A stretch of 64,000 bases of DNA from Flavobacterium sp. LC2016-01 (GCF_009711135.1 NZ_WMIC01000003.1:1-64000); one strand, 5' to 3'. Numbered from the stretch's first letter, positions 1-9,715 are shown. The notes: generated by a model from the letters alone, not told the origin. Program-made: numbers and translations.

Positions 1-660
1 CAGTTTATAGCTTCTGAAGGATGTTCAAATGCTGGAACTTACACTAATACTTGGACTGTAAAAGATGCCTGCGGTAATACTTCTGAAACTTTCACTCAGG
101 TGATTACAATTCAAGATACTACTGCTCCAACTTGGACTACTCTAACTGCATCATTAAACAAAACTATCGAATGCAGCAATCAAGAAGCTTTGACATCGGC
201 GCAAGCCTTATTCCCAACAGCAACTGATGCTTGTGATACTGATGTTTCAAATATTGTAAAAGTAAGCGGTCAGTTTATAGCTTCTGAAGGATGTTCAAAT
301 GCTGGAACTTACACTAATACTTGGACTGTAAAAGATGCCTGCGGTAATACTTCTGAACCTTTCACTCAAGTGATTACAATTCAAGATACTACTGCTCCAA
401 CTTGGACTACACAAACTGCTTCTTTAAACAAAACTATTGAGTGCAGTGACGAACAAGCTTTGGCATCGGCGCAAGCCTTATTCCCTGTGGCGACAGATTT
501 ATGCGATACTGATCTTAAAAATATAGTAAAAGTAAGCGGTCAGTTTGAAGCTTCTGAAGGATGTTCAAATGCTGGAACTTACACTAATACTTGGACAGTA
601 AAAGATGATTGCGGAAATACTTCTGACACATTCACTCAAGTAATTACAATTCAAGATACT
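1..660 (+). repeat. Tandem 270-bp coding repeats in the adhesin
   Basis: The segment starting CAGTTTATAGCTTCTGAAGG at base 1 recurs at 271 and, with slight changes, at 541, giving a 270-bp (90-codon) period. About 110 bases at the start of each unit are nearly identical at DNA level. The array continues to the left beyond the window. The units encode QF.ASEGCSNAGTYTNTWTVKD modules. Confidence 0.95.
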
Positions 661-3600
661 ACTGCTCCAATATTTAGCGGTGAGCTTCCAACTGACATTA
701 CAGTTTCATGTGACGCAGTTCCAGAACCGGCTAATGTTCAGGCTTCAGATAATTGCAGTGGAGATTTACCAATTGTATTGGCTGAAACTAAAACCGATAT
801 TAAAAACGAATGCGGTACAGAATATACTTTGACTCGCAAATGGACAACAAGTGACTGTTCAGGAAACACTGCTTCATTTACTCAAATTATAACTGTTCGT
901 GACACAACTCCACCAACAGGAACAGCTCCGGCAGACGTAGCAGGTTTACAAAATGCTACAGATATTCCAGCTGGAAGCCCAAGTGATATTACGGATGAAG
1001 CTGATAATTGCGGCGGAAATGTAACGGTTACTGTAAGCGATTCTAACAATGGAGCGAATGGCTGCGATGGAAATGCGTACATCTTGACAAGAACTTACAC
1101 TTTAACAGACTGTGCTGGCAACAAAACCGAATTAGTTCAAACCTTTACTGTTGAAAATAAAGTTTCTGTATCTGGTGTTCCTACTAACGTAAGCTGTCTT
1201 GATGGAACTGATGGTTCGATCGCGGTGACCAGCAGTCCAGGCGCAACGGTTGTGATTACAAATGCAAACAATGAAGTGGTTGGAAATACTAATTTACCGG
1301 CAGGAACTTATACACTTACTGCAACGGCTCCTGTAAATGGTGAAGGGCAAGTTTGTACTGCAACGGCTACGGTAACAATTACACAGCCTAATTATAAAGT
1401 TAAAATATCTGGACAAGTTATTAATGTAGACACTAACACTCCAATTGCGAATGTACCTGTTACATTAATACCACAAGGCACAACTCCTGGTCCTATTTTA
1501 ATAAGAATCACTAATGCTAATGGTGAATATACATTTGCTGGAATGGTAGCCGGAAGTTATCTAGTTCAAGTTCAAGATGCTAATTTAAATAGCGCGTATC
1601 AATTGTATCCTGTAGATTCAAGTTTGTTCTTTACGACACTTGAAGAATGTAAATTCCAAGTTCATGATTTCTTATATGGAAAATCAGATCTTCCAGTTTT
1701 AGGAGATTATGTTTGGTATGATGTTAACAGCAACGGAATTCAAGATGAATGGTATGATGCTAACAATGATGGCGTTGTAACTAAAAATATTCCAGACAGT
1801 GATGGCGCTATTGACTATAGCTTATGGGAATGGATTGATTTTAATGGAGACGGAAGCTATGTTGGCCCTCAAAATGCTGGTGAGTTAAATGCCGCCGGAT
1901 TTGGAAATGCTCAAAGTGCGAACGTTATTATTGATGGTCCAAATGGATATCACGATGATGTAATTGTTGGAATTCAAGGTTTCTGGAGAAACAGACCAGA
2001 AAGTGCAAATCCATATGGCGAATACAAAGTAAAACTTGTTAAAGATGCAAACCTAGATGCTGTTGCTGCAGCTTTAGGAGCAACAGGATTAGTGAAAGTA
2101 TTGCCTTCATCAACATCTACTACGAATAAAAAAGTTACATCGAAAACTAGCAAAATACAAATGCACACCGTTTGTACCACTACTAGCGCTGATGGCTACG
2201 TTGTAAATGTAACCCCAGAAGATCTAGTTCACTTAGATATTGACTTTGGAGTAAATTGTAAAGAGTACCAAGACATTGTTGCTAATGATGATAATGGAGG
2301 TCCGTTCCCTGGAGTTAACACCACAACACCAAATGTGTTGAATGTATTGACAAATGATACGTTGGAAGGTCAACCGATAACGGCATCAGATGTTATTATA
2401 ACAACTGTAACACCAAATGAATTCTTGCAATTGAATCCTGACGGTTCTGTAGATATTTTACCAAATGCACCTGCAGGTACATTAACAATGGTATATCAAA
2501 TTTGTGAAGCCGATCAAACTTCAAATTGTGATACTGCAACTGTAACTATTACAATTGAAGCTCCAGTAATGACCGTTACTGCAACATCAATTTGTGTGAA
2601 CGATGTTCCGTACCTTGATTATTCAGCAACACCTGTAAACTTTACACCTGTAAATGGCGTAACAATTACCTGGGCTGACAGCAATAACAATGTCGTTACA
2701 ACAATGACCAACTTACCGCTTAGCGGCAGAGTATTATGGCCTGGAGCTGTAGTAGATCAAGCTGGAAACGGAATTGACTGGCCAGGATGGGTTTTCCAAG
2801 ATAATAAATGGATCCAGGCTCCAGACGGATTTGAAAATCTTCGTCCAACAGCTACTGTTACAATCTCTGTTAACCCAAGCGAAACGATTGTTGTAAACTA
2901 TCCGCCAGCCGATCCTTACTGTATCGCAAGACCAACATTTGCAATTGTTGCTAATGATGATACAGCAGGACCTATAAACGGTACAACTGGAGGAACAAAT
3001 GTAATCAACGTTTATACTAATGATACTTTAAATGGTTCACCGGTAAACCCAAGCGATGTTACTTTGACAACAGTAACGCCAGATCCAAAAGGTGTATTAA
3101 CACTAAACCCTGACGGAACAATTACTGTCGCACCAAATACTCCGGCTGGAACATATACTCTAACGTATCAGATTTGTGAAATCGCTGATTTTGGAAACTG
3201 TGATACAGCAATTGTAACCGTTACCGTTTCTTCTTCACCAATTGTGGCGAATGATGACAGCTACACGAACATAGGCTGTAACCGATTTGGAGTGGTTGGA
3301 AATTTACTAAGTAATGATTTACTAAACGGCCTGCCAGTGACACTGCAGCTAGTAAACTTCAGCTTAGTACCGCAAGGCACAGATGTAAAATCTGATCCAA
3401 ATATAACAGTAGATACTTCGGGCAATTTAACCGTAGGAAGTGCAACAGCTGCTGGTACTTATACTTACACGTATCAAATTTGTGAAAAATTAAATCCAAA
3501 TAATTGTGATACCGGAACTATAACCATCACTGTTATTCCAAATGGAGTTACAAATCTGTCAAGTAGTGCTTGTAATGATGATTCAACATTAGTTGACTTG

Positions 3601-4131
3601 CTTTCACTGCTTCCAGCAGAAACTCCAAGAAACGGAACTTGGGTGGATACAAATAACACTAGAGCATTGCAAGGAAGTGTTTTAAATGCATTTGGTCTGG
3701 CACTTGGCACTTATGTATTTGAATACAAAATAGCCGATCAGCTTTGTCCTCGAAGCATAGTACTAAGCATGGAAATCAATGACGACTGTAAAGTATTACC
3801 ATGTGAAAACATACTTGTACACAATGCTTTCTCTCCAAACGGAGACGGTATAAATGATGTGTTTGTAATTGATGGAATTGGCGACTTAACTTGTTATCCA
3901 GGCAATACAGTAGAGATCTATAATCGTTGGGGAATATTAGTCTTTGAAACAACGGACTATAATAATACAACGAATGCGTTTGATGGAACTTCGAGAGGAA
4001 GAACGACTGTAAAACAATCAGACGGTCTGCCAACAGGAACCTACTTCTACATCGTGACTTACAAATCTCTAGACGGAAATAATGTAATTCAATATAACAA
4101 AAAAGACGGATACCTATATCTTTCAAAATAA
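1..4131 (+). CDS. Giant repeat adhesin, T9SS type B secreted (5' end missing)
   Basis: The reading frame is open from base 1, so this is the C-terminal 1376 residues of a longer surface protein. In order it shows three near-identical 90-residue HYR-like modules (about 1-660), two more divergent Cys-containing modules (670-1160), a SprB-like module (1160-1390), a CNA-B/carboxypeptidase-regulatory-like module (1400-1680), an SdrD-like stretch with Asp/Asn-rich loops (GDYVWYDVNSNGIQD, about 1700-2270), and three cadherin/Ig-like modules starting IVANDD (2278, 2940, 3240). The last ~110 residues hold SPNGDGINDVF, EIYNRWG and PTGTYFYIV, which match the gliding-motility-associated C-terminal sorting domain (TIGR04131) of type IX secretion substrates. 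The next two genes are the PorP/SprF and OmpA proteins that usually accompany such adhesins. It is probably exported and attached to the cell surface; its ligand cannot be told from sequence. Confidence 0.93.
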   Translation, partial: QFIASEGCSNAGTYTNTWTVKDACGNTSETFTQVITIQDTTAPTWTTLTASLNKTIECSNQEALTSAQALFPTATDACDTDVSNIVKVSGQFIASEGCSNAGTYTNTWTVKDACGNTSEPFTQVITIQDTTAPTWTTQTASLNKTIECSDEQALASAQALFPVATDLCDTDLKNIVKVSGQFEASEGCSNAGTYTNTWTVKDDCGNTSDTFTQVITIQDTTAPIFSGELPTDITVSCDAVPEPANVQASDNCSGDLPIVLAETKTDIKNECGTEYTLTRKWTTSDCSGNTASFTQIITVRDTTPPTGTAPADVAGLQNATDIPAGSPSDITDEADNCGGNVTVTVSDSNNGANGCDGNAYILTRTYTLTDCAGNKTELVQTFTVENKVSVSGVPTNVSCLDGTDGSIAVTSSPGATVVITNANNEVVGNTNLPAGTYTLTATAPVNGEGQVCTATATVTITQPNYKVKISGQVINVDTNTPIANVPVTLIPQGTTPGPILIRITNANGEYTFAGMVAGSYLVQVQDANLNSAYQLYPVDSSLFFTTLEECKFQVHDFLYGKSDLPVLGDYVWYDVNSNGIQDEWYDANNDGVVTKNIPDSDGAIDYSLWEWIDFNGDGSYVGPQNAGELNAAGFGNAQSANVIIDGPNGYHDDVIVGIQGFWRNRPESANPYGEYKVKLVKDANLDAVAAALGATGLVKVLPSSTSTTNKKVTSKTSKIQMHTVCTTTSADGYVVNVTPEDLVHLDIDFGVNCKEYQDIVANDDNGGPFPGVNTTTPNVLNVLTNDTLEGQPITASDVIITTVTPNEFLQLNPDGSVDILPNAPAGTLTMVYQICEADQTSNCDTATVTITIEAPVMTVTATSICVNDVPYLDYSATPVNFTPVNGVTITWADSNNNVVTTMTNLPLSGRVLWPGAVVDQAGNGIDWPGWVFQDNKWIQAPDGFENLRPTATVTISVNPSETIVVNYPPADPYCIARPTFAIVANDDTAGPINGTTGGTNVINVYTNDTLNGSPVNPSDVTLTTVTPDPKGVLTLNPDGTITVAPNTPAGTYTLTYQICEIADFGNCDTAIVTVTVSSSPIVANDDSYTNIGCNRFGVVGNLLSNDLLNGLPVTLQLVNFSLVPQGTDVKSDPNITVDTSGNLTVGSATAAGTYTYTYQICEKLNPNNCDTGTITITVIPNGVTNLSSSACNDDSTLVDLLSLLPAETPRNGTWVDTNNTRALQGSVLNAFGLALGTYVFEYKIADQLCPRSIVLSMEINDDCKVLPCENILVHNAFSPNGDGINDVFVIDGIGDLTCYPGNTVEIYNRWGILVFETTDYNNTTNAFDGTSRGRTTVKQSDGLPTGTYFYIVTYKSLDGNNVIQYNKKDGYLYLSK

Positions 4132-4143
4132 ATCCAGGCTGCA

Positions 4144-4172
4144 AAGGCTGATATAAATACTGTATCAGCCTT
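4144..4172 (+). terminator. Hairpin after the adhesin gene
   Basis: AAGGCTGATA (4144-4153) pairs perfectly with TATCAGCCTT (4163-4172) around a 9-base loop, 12 bases after the adhesin stop codon. There is no T-tract directly after it. A second weak AAAAATCC/GGATTTTTTT pair follows at about 4190-4232. It may be a partial terminator or an mRNA-stabilising hairpin between the adhesin and the sprF-like gene. Confidence 0.5.
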
Positions 4173-4282
4173 ATACAGCAGAGAACATTAAAAATCCGGG
4201 GATTGAAAAGAATTATATCGTGGATTTTTTTAGGGGATTTCATTAATAATCAATAGTAAAATTGAAATAATAAATATCTACT

Positions 4283-5200
4283 ATGAGAACAAAATTATTT
4301 TACTTCGTCATTCTGTTTGTAACTATTGCAGGTCACGCGCAGCAAGATTCTCAATATACGCAATACATGTACAATACTATAAACATAAATCCTGCCTATG
4401 CAGGTTCTCGTGGAGCCTTAAGCATTTTTGGTCTGTACCGTACACAATGGGTTGGTTTGGATGGTGCTCCTGAAACAAGCAGTTTCTCAATAAACACGCC
4501 AATAAATAACAGCAATCTCGGAATTGGAGGTTCGGTTGTTAATGATAAAATTGGCCCAACAAATGAAAATAACATTTCGGTTGACGTTTCATACACAATT
4601 CAAACATCGGCTAATTGGAAACTTTCATTTGGTATTAAAGGAACAGCCAATATATTCAATTTGGATGTGAGCAAACTGAATCCTGATATTTCAGGAGATC
4701 CACAATTTCAGGATCTGGATAATAAATTTACTCCTAACGTAGGAGCCGGAGTTTATTGGCACTCAGACAAAGCTTATGTTGGTCTTTCTGTTCCAAATTT
4801 TATTGAAACAAATCGTTACGATGATAATGATATTGCCATTTTCAAAGACAAAATCAACTATTATTTAATGGCCGGTTATGTATTCGATCTTGACAAATAT
4901 CAATACATCAAGTTCAAGCCAGCTCTACTTACCAAAATGGTTGAAGGTGCGCCGCTTCAAGTTGACCTTTCTGCAAATTTTCTGTTCTATGACAGATTCA
5001 TGATTGGTGCTGCTTATCGTTGGAGTGCTTCATTAAGTGCTATGGTTGGGTTCCAAATTACAGATGGTCTTTATTTAGGTTATGGTTACGATCGTGAAAC
5101 TACAAACCTGAATAATTATAATTCAGGATCACATGAGATATTCCTGCGTTATGAATTCTTTACTAAAAATGGTAAAATAACAACTCCTCGTTTCTTCTAA
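4283..5200 (+). CDS. PorP/SprF family outer-membrane protein
   Basis: This 305-residue protein has a signal peptide ending at HAQ, followed by the family signatures YTQYMYNT, INPAYAGSRG and RTQWVGLDGAP and a run of amphipathic strands ending in an aromatic C-terminus (TTPRFF), as in an outer-membrane barrel. PorP/SprF proteins are needed for secretion or surface attachment of type B T9SS adhesins; SprF serves SprB in F. johnsoniae. It lies 151 bp after the adhesin and 11 bp before the OmpA-family gene, so it is the likely dedicated partner of this adhesin. It is not necessarily SprF itself, because Flavobacterium genomes carry many paralogues. Confidence 0.92.
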   Translation: MRTKLFYFVILFVTIAGHAQQDSQYTQYMYNTININPAYAGSRGALSIFGLYRTQWVGLDGAPETSSFSINTPINNSNLGIGGSVVNDKIGPTNENNISVDVSYTIQTSANWKLSFGIKGTANIFNLDVSKLNPDISGDPQFQDLDNKFTPNVGAGVYWHSDKAYVGLSVPNFIETNRYDDNDIAIFKDKINYYLMAGYVFDLDKYQYIKFKPALLTKMVEGAPLQVDLSANFLFYDRFMIGAAYRWSASLSAMVGFQITDGLYLGYGYDRETTNLNNYNSGSHEIFLRYEFFTKNGKITTPRFF

Positions 5201-5211
5201 AAATTAGTACT

Positions 5212-7152
5212 ATGAAAAATTATATTTTCCTTTGCCTAACATTTGTAAGCGTTTTTTCATTGGACAGTTATTCACAGCAGTCAAAACTAAATTCTGGTGA
5301 TAAAAAATACAATAATTACGCTTATGTTGATGCAATAAAGACGTATGAAAGAGTAGCAGATAAAGGATATAAATCTGAAGAAATGTTCAAGAAACTTGGT
5401 AATTCTTATTACTTTAATTCAGATTTTGACGGTGCTGCTAAGTGGTATGGCGAGTTATTTGCAATGAATTCAAATATAGAGCCTGAATATTATTACAGAT
5501 ATGCCCAATCTTTAAAATCAATAGGAGAAACTGCCAAAGCAAATAAAATTTTAGATGAATTTGATGCTAAAAACAAAAACGACAACAGAGCAAAACTGTA
5601 TAAAGAAGATGTAAATTATCTCGACCAGATCAAAGCAAATTCAGGCCGATATAAAATCGAAAATGCCGGAATCAACAGCAAATATTCTGATTATGGATCT
5701 TTCGTTTATAACAACAAATTATATTTTGCTTCGGCCAGAGATACTGGAAATTTTTCTCAGAGAAAGCACAAATGGACAGGCGAATATTTTACCAATATTT
5801 ATGATGCTGATGTCGATTCTGCAACTTACAGTGCAGGTAAAGTCAATAAATTTAAAAATGCTTTAAACAGCAAGTTCAACGAAGCAACTCCTGTTTTTTC
5901 TAAAGATGGAAAAACAGCATACTTTACAAGAAACAATTTTGTAGATGGAAAAAAAGGAAAAGATGCCAATAAAGTTACTTTAGTTAAATTATATAAAGCC
6001 ACACTTGACAGTAAAGAACAATGGACCAATATTGCACCGCTCTCTTTTACAAGTGATAATTACAGCACAGCGCATCCGGCACTTAGTCCTGACGGAAAAA
6101 CATTGTATTTTGCATCTGATATGCCCGGAACTATAGGTCAGTCTGACATTTATAAAGTAAGTATAAATGATGACGGAAGCTACGGAATTCCAGAGAATTT
6201 AGGAAAAACCATTAATACAGAAGGAAAAGAAACATTCCCGTATATTACCGATGACAACGAGATTTATTTCGCCTCAGATGGTCATCCCGGACTGGGCGGA
6301 CTAGATGTTTTTGCGGGAGATATTGACAATGACGGCACGGTAAGCAATATTCAGAATGTAGGTGCCGATGTCAATTCTCCAAAAGATGATTTTGCCTACT
6401 TTATAGATCCGGTCAGCAGACTTGGGTATTTTAGTTCCAATAAAGACGGCGGTGAAGGATCAGATGACATCTATAAATTTTTAGAAACAAGAAGACTGAA
6501 ATGTATTCAGGAACTAAGCGGTATTGTTACTGACATTGAAACAAAAGAAATCTTGCCTGGAGCAAAAGTTACTTTATACGAAAATCAAGTTATTAAAGCT
6601 ACCACAACGGCTGATGACACAGGATTATATAAACTTCCTGTTGAGTGTAAAAAAACCTACAATGTTCGTGCTGAAAAACAAGATTATGACACTAAAGAAG
6701 TCAGCATAACAATCGACAAAGTAAGCGGAAAAACCGACTTGCCGATTGCTTTAAACAAACGTATGTGCCGTGTTACTGTTGGAGACGATTTAGGAAAATG
6801 CTTTGGCATCAAAATGATTTATTTCGATTTGGATAAATCAAACATCAGACCTGAAGCCGCACTGGATTTAGAAAAAATACTTGCCGTATTAAACGACTAT
6901 CCAGCAATGAAACTCGACATTCGTTCACATACAGACAGCCGTGCAACGCATCAATATAATGAAGCCTTATCTGACAGAAGAGCAAAATCTACTATTCAAT
7001 GGTTGATCAAAAACGGCATCAAAGCCGATCGTTTAACCGGAAAAGGATACGGTGAAACACAGCTTGTTAATAGATGTTCAGATGGAGTTCCTTGTACTGA
7101 AGAAGAACACCAAATGAACAGACGAAGCGAATTTATTATTACAGCACTTTAG
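5212..7152 (+). CDS. OmpA-family protein with TPR and PD40 beta-propeller
   Basis: This 646-residue protein has a signal peptide (ends near DSYSQQ), TPR-like helices to about residue 130, and PD40/WD40-like propeller repeats (HPALSPDGKTLYFASD, ETFPYITDDNEIYFASDG) to about 425. A carboxypeptidase-regulatory-like beta domain follows (LSGIVTDIETKEILPGAKV, about 438-520). It ends in an OmpA peptidoglycan-binding domain (IYFDLDKSNIRPEA, RSHTDSRATHQYNEALSDRR). This architecture resembles PorE and its paralogues beside T9SS adhesin genes, where it probably links the outer-membrane partner to peptidoglycan. It starts 11 bp after the sprF-like gene, so the two are surely co-transcribed. Which paralogue it is cannot be settled here. 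Confidence 0.92.
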   Translation: MKNYIFLCLTFVSVFSLDSYSQQSKLNSGDKKYNNYAYVDAIKTYERVADKGYKSEEMFKKLGNSYYFNSDFDGAAKWYGELFAMNSNIEPEYYYRYAQSLKSIGETAKANKILDEFDAKNKNDNRAKLYKEDVNYLDQIKANSGRYKIENAGINSKYSDYGSFVYNNKLYFASARDTGNFSQRKHKWTGEYFTNIYDADVDSATYSAGKVNKFKNALNSKFNEATPVFSKDGKTAYFTRNNFVDGKKGKDANKVTLVKLYKATLDSKEQWTNIAPLSFTSDNYSTAHPALSPDGKTLYFASDMPGTIGQSDIYKVSINDDGSYGIPENLGKTINTEGKETFPYITDDNEIYFASDGHPGLGGLDVFAGDIDNDGTVSNIQNVGADVNSPKDDFAYFIDPVSRLGYFSSNKDGGEGSDDIYKFLETRRLKCIQELSGIVTDIETKEILPGAKVTLYENQVIKATTTADDTGLYKLPVECKKTYNVRAEKQDYDTKEVSITIDKVSGKTDLPIALNKRMCRVTVGDDLGKCFGIKMIYFDLDKSNIRPEAALDLEKILAVLNDYPAMKLDIRSHTDSRATHQYNEALSDRRAKSTIQWLIKNGIKADRLTGKGYGETQLVNRCSDGVPCTEEEHQMNRRSEFIITAL

Positions 7153-7180
7153 TTATTAGTTTAGGTTATCATATTTTGGA

Positions 7181-7211
7181 AAAAAAGCTGTCTGAAACTG
7201 ACAGCTTTTTT
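7181..7211 (+). terminator. Rho-independent terminator of the adhesin operon
   Basis: AAAAAAGCTGTC (7181-7192) pairs with GACAGCTTTTTT (7200-7211) around a 7-base loop, 28 bp after the OmpA-family stop codon. Confidence 0.9.
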
Positions 7212-7214
7212 TAC

Positions 7215-7250
7215 ATAAAAAAAAATCGCCGCAGTTTAAAAAACTGCAAC
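7215..7250 (-). terminator. Terminator of the CAP-domain gene
   Basis: GCAGTTT (7231-7237) and AAACTGC (7241-7247) form a hairpin. On the minus strand it is followed by GGCGA and a nine-T run (A-run at 7217-7225 on the plus strand). It faces the adhesin-operon terminator, so the convergent operons are insulated from each other. Confidence 0.8.
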
Positions 7251-7282
7251 GATCGTAAAAACCAACCAGTTTTTAATTAATC

Positions 7283-7792
7283 CTATATTCTAACAAAAAT
7301 GTTAGTGTAATATTTTTTACCCGTTTTGGCATCAATTGTAATTGCAATTCCAAAATGAGTATAATTTCCTTCGATGTTTTCTTTATGTCCTGGACTTTCC
7401 AACCACGCTTTTAAAGCAGCTTCAGAAGTTTTATAATTGTAAGCAACATTCTCGCCTACTTTTTTTGCACCGAGAACTTTTTCAAGATTTTCAGAACGCG
7501 CTACAAAATCATTATGATCAACAACATTTTTTTCGATCATATATTTGTTATGTTCTTCACATTTGGCCGAAATATGATTAATTGGTTCTAAAGCATTTAG
7601 ACCAATACTAACACGGTAATCGTTAATCAATTTCATGGTTTCTAATTCTGAATCGTTGTACGAATAGTTCGTAATCAGAATCTCAGTTGAAGTACTGTTT
7701 TCAGTTCCCTCTGCAGTGTCGGCAGAACATGCGTTCATTGCAAAAAGTATTGCAATGAACGTCATGATGCGCATTATCTTCTTCATAGTCAT
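7283..7792 (-). CDS. CAP-domain (SCP/PR-1) lipoprotein
   Basis: This 169-residue protein has a lipoprotein signal (FAMNAC, lipid on the Cys near residue 22) and a CAP/SCP domain. The domain shows LINDYRVSIGLNALEP, a metal-site HN motif (EHNKYM), the second His region VVDHNDFVARSENL, VGENVAYNY, AWLESPGHKENIEGNYTHFG and KKYYTNIFV, all typical of the bacterial YkwD-like family. It is exported and lipid-anchored; its biochemical role is unknown. ATG codons at 7792 and 7786 both fit the signal peptide; neither has a clear ribosome site. It is a single-gene unit with its own terminator. Confidence 0.9.
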   Translation of the reverse strand: MTMKKIMRIMTFIAILFAMNACSADTAEGTENSTSTEILITNYSYNDSELETMKLINDYRVSIGLNALEPINHISAKCEEHNKYMIEKNVVDHNDFVARSENLEKVLGAKKVGENVAYNYKTSEAALKAWLESPGHKENIEGNYTHFGIAITIDAKTGKKYYTNIFVRI

Positions 7793-7962
7793 ACAGTAGT
7801 TTAATGCTTAAAGTAAATGTTGGGGCAAATCCTTTAACTTTTTATAATTTGAATAAATTGTTTCATTTTTCTTACGCCAAACATATTCAAATTGTCGTTA
7901 AACTACAAAATTAATCGATGAAATGCATCATATTTTTATTTTATGATATATTTTTCTTACAT

Positions 7963-8607
7963 CTAAGAAGATAATCGCTCAATCTTCCATGAAAAATCAG
8001 ATTGACTTGTATATCGAATTCTGTCATGCAGTCGATTGGGTCTTCCCTGCCAAAATTCTACTTGTAAGGGAGTTACTAAATAGCCTCCCCAATTTTCAGG
8101 TCTCGGAATTGCTTTTCCTTCAAATTGAGCTTCTAATTTCTTTAGATTTTCTTCTAAAAAACTTCTCGACGGAATCACTTCACTTTGATGCGAAACGATA
8201 GCGCCCAGCTTGCTTCCGTCTGGTCTTGAATCAAAATAGTTGTCAGAAATATTTTCAGAAGTTTTTTGTGCAATTCCCTTTATAATTACCTGACGTTCCA
8301 TTTCCTGCCAAAAAAAGGACAAACAAACATTTGGGTTTGCTTCAATCGCTTTTCCTTTTTCTGAATCATAATTGGTATAAAAAATAAATCCTTCTTCAGA
8401 AAATTTCTTCAGCAAAACCACTCTCGATTTCGGAAAACCATCCAAACCGATTGTAGAAACCGTCATAGCATTCACTTCTCCGCTTCCGCCAAAATCTTCC
8501 ACTTCATAAAACCATCTATTAAATAGATTAATTGGATCTTCAGGAATATTGGTTTCCAATAATTCGCTTTTCTCGTAAGACTTTCTATAATTGCTTAAAT
8601 CGTTCAT
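7963..8607 (-). CDS. pdxH: Pyridoxamine/pyridoxine 5'-phosphate oxidase
   Basis: This 214-residue protein has the usual PdxH length. It oxidises PNP or PMP to pyridoxal 5'-phosphate with FMN and O2 in the cytoplasm. Family signatures are AMTVSTIGLDGFPKSRVVLLK, FIFYTNYDSEKGKAIEANP, LSFFWQEMERQVIIKG, SHQSEVIPSR, and the C-terminal PROSITE-type region VEFWQGRPNRLHDRIRY with the substrate-binding RLHDR. The ATG at 8607 gives the standard N-terminus (MNDLSNYRKSYEKSELLE). It lies downstream of rnz, but 197 bp of repeat-rich sequence separates the two, so it may have its own promoter. Confidence 0.97.
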   Translation of the reverse strand: MNDLSNYRKSYEKSELLETNIPEDPINLFNRWFYEVEDFGGSGEVNAMTVSTIGLDGFPKSRVVLLKKFSEEGFIFYTNYDSEKGKAIEANPNVCLSFFWQEMERQVIIKGIAQKTSENISDNYFDSRPDGSKLGAIVSHQSEVIPSRSFLEENLKKLEAQFEGKAIPRPENWGGYLVTPLQVEFWQGRPNRLHDRIRYTSQSDFSWKIERLSS

Positions 8608-8660
8608 GATTTATTATTTTAGATTGTTGATTTTAGATTTTAGATTTTTTGTCTCCAGTT

Positions 8661-8744
8661 TGTCAGGCTGAGCGAAGTCGAAGCCCCTCATTTACAAAAG
8701 ACGTCTCAATACAAAAGCCCTTCGACTTCGCTCAAGGTGACATT
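8661..8744. repeat. REP-like inverted pair (copy A)
   Basis: TGTCAGGCTGAGCGAAGTCG (from 8661) faces CTTCGACTTCGCTCAAGGTGACA (about 8720-8742) in inverted orientation around a ~36-base spacer. The same arms occur at 10250-10343 and 54344-54415. Such TGAGCGAAGTCGAAG elements are common in intergenic DNA of Flavobacteria. Confidence 0.85.
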
Positions 8745-8804
8745 CGTATGTTCACGTTCCAAAACTTAGCATCTTAGTATCTCAGAACCTTAGTATCTTT
8801 AAAA

Positions 8805-9710
8805 TTAAAACTCAAATGAAACTCCATCATCTGCTAAAAGCACATTTTGGAAAACTTCTTGAGCTTCTTCTTTAAAACGCTCAATTCCGTCATATCGTGT
8901 CGAATAATGACCTAAAACCAATTGTTTTACATTTGCTTTTAAAGCAATTCGTGCAGCTTCTTTTGCAGTCGAATGCAATGTTTTTTGCGCCAATGAAGCT
9001 TCAGATTCTAAAAAAGTAGATTCATGATACAAAACATCTGCATCTTTTATTATCGGAATAACAGCTTCATGATAAACTGTATCCGAGCAAAAAGCATATT
9101 TCATTGTCGGAGCAGGATCAAAAGTAAGTTTCTCATTTTCTATTACCGTTCCGTTGTCAAGTGTAATATCACTTCCGTTTTTTATTTTCTGATAATAAGC
9201 AACGTGAATATCATATTTTTGAACTGCTTCAACATTTAGTTTTCTCTCATCTGGTTTTTCTTCAAAAAGATAACCATTGGTGTACACACGATGTTTTAAC
9301 GGAATCGTTTTTACAATAACGCGTTTGTCTTCAAAAATCACTTCACTTTCTTTCGACTCCAGTTCATGGAAAAACAAATTATATGTTGTCCAGGATTCTG
9401 TCAATTTTAATTGAAGCAGAATAAGTTCCTTGATTCCTTTTGGTCCGTAAATATGTAAATCGGTAGTTCTTCCTAAAAGAGAAAAAGTCGAAATGGTTCC
9501 AATCAATCCATAAAGATGATCGCCATGAAGATGCGAAATAAAAATGTGATTAATTTTTGAGAACTTAATCTTATTTTTCCGAAGCTGGACCTGAGTTCCC
9601 TCACCGCAGTCAATTAAAAATAATCGGTTTTTAATCTCTAAAACCTGCGAAGTCGGATTGGTAATTGTTCTGGGAGTTGCGGCATAACAGCCAAGTATAG
9701 TAAGCTTCAA
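8805..9710 (-). CDS. rnz: Ribonuclease Z
   Basis: This 301-residue metallo-beta-lactamase-fold endonuclease trims the 3' ends of tRNA precursors. It has LIDCGEGTQVQLRKNKIKFSK, the zinc motif HLHGDHLYGLIG, the later ligand regions FCSDTVY and YHESTFLE, and the C-terminal VLGHYSTRY with the ligand His, as in tRNase Z of the short (about 300-residue) class. It begins 98 bp after the STAS-like gene; this gap holds a TTTAATCG repeat. It is probably the last gene of a pyrR-pyrB-STAS-rnz run. Confidence 0.96.
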   Translation of the reverse strand: MKLTILGCYAATPRTITNPTSQVLEIKNRLFLIDCGEGTQVQLRKNKIKFSKINHIFISHLHGDHLYGLIGTISTFSLLGRTTDLHIYGPKGIKELILLQLKLTESWTTYNLFFHELESKESEVIFEDKRVIVKTIPLKHRVYTNGYLFEEKPDERKLNVEAVQKYDIHVAYYQKIKNGSDITLDNGTVIENEKLTFDPAPTMKYAFCSDTVYHEAVIPIIKDADVLYHESTFLESEASLAQKTLHSTAKEAARIALKANVKQLVLGHYSTRYDGIERFKEEAQEVFQNVLLADDGVSFEF

Positions 9711-9715
9711 TTTTA

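Noticed and set aside
1..660. Tandem repeats as a possible CRISPR array
   Set aside because: Units are 270 bp, in frame with a protein, and have no spacers.
3776..4243. 155-residue minus-strand frame over the adhesin end
   Set aside because: It overlaps the conserved T9SS sorting domain in the other strand and has no family features; a shadow frame.
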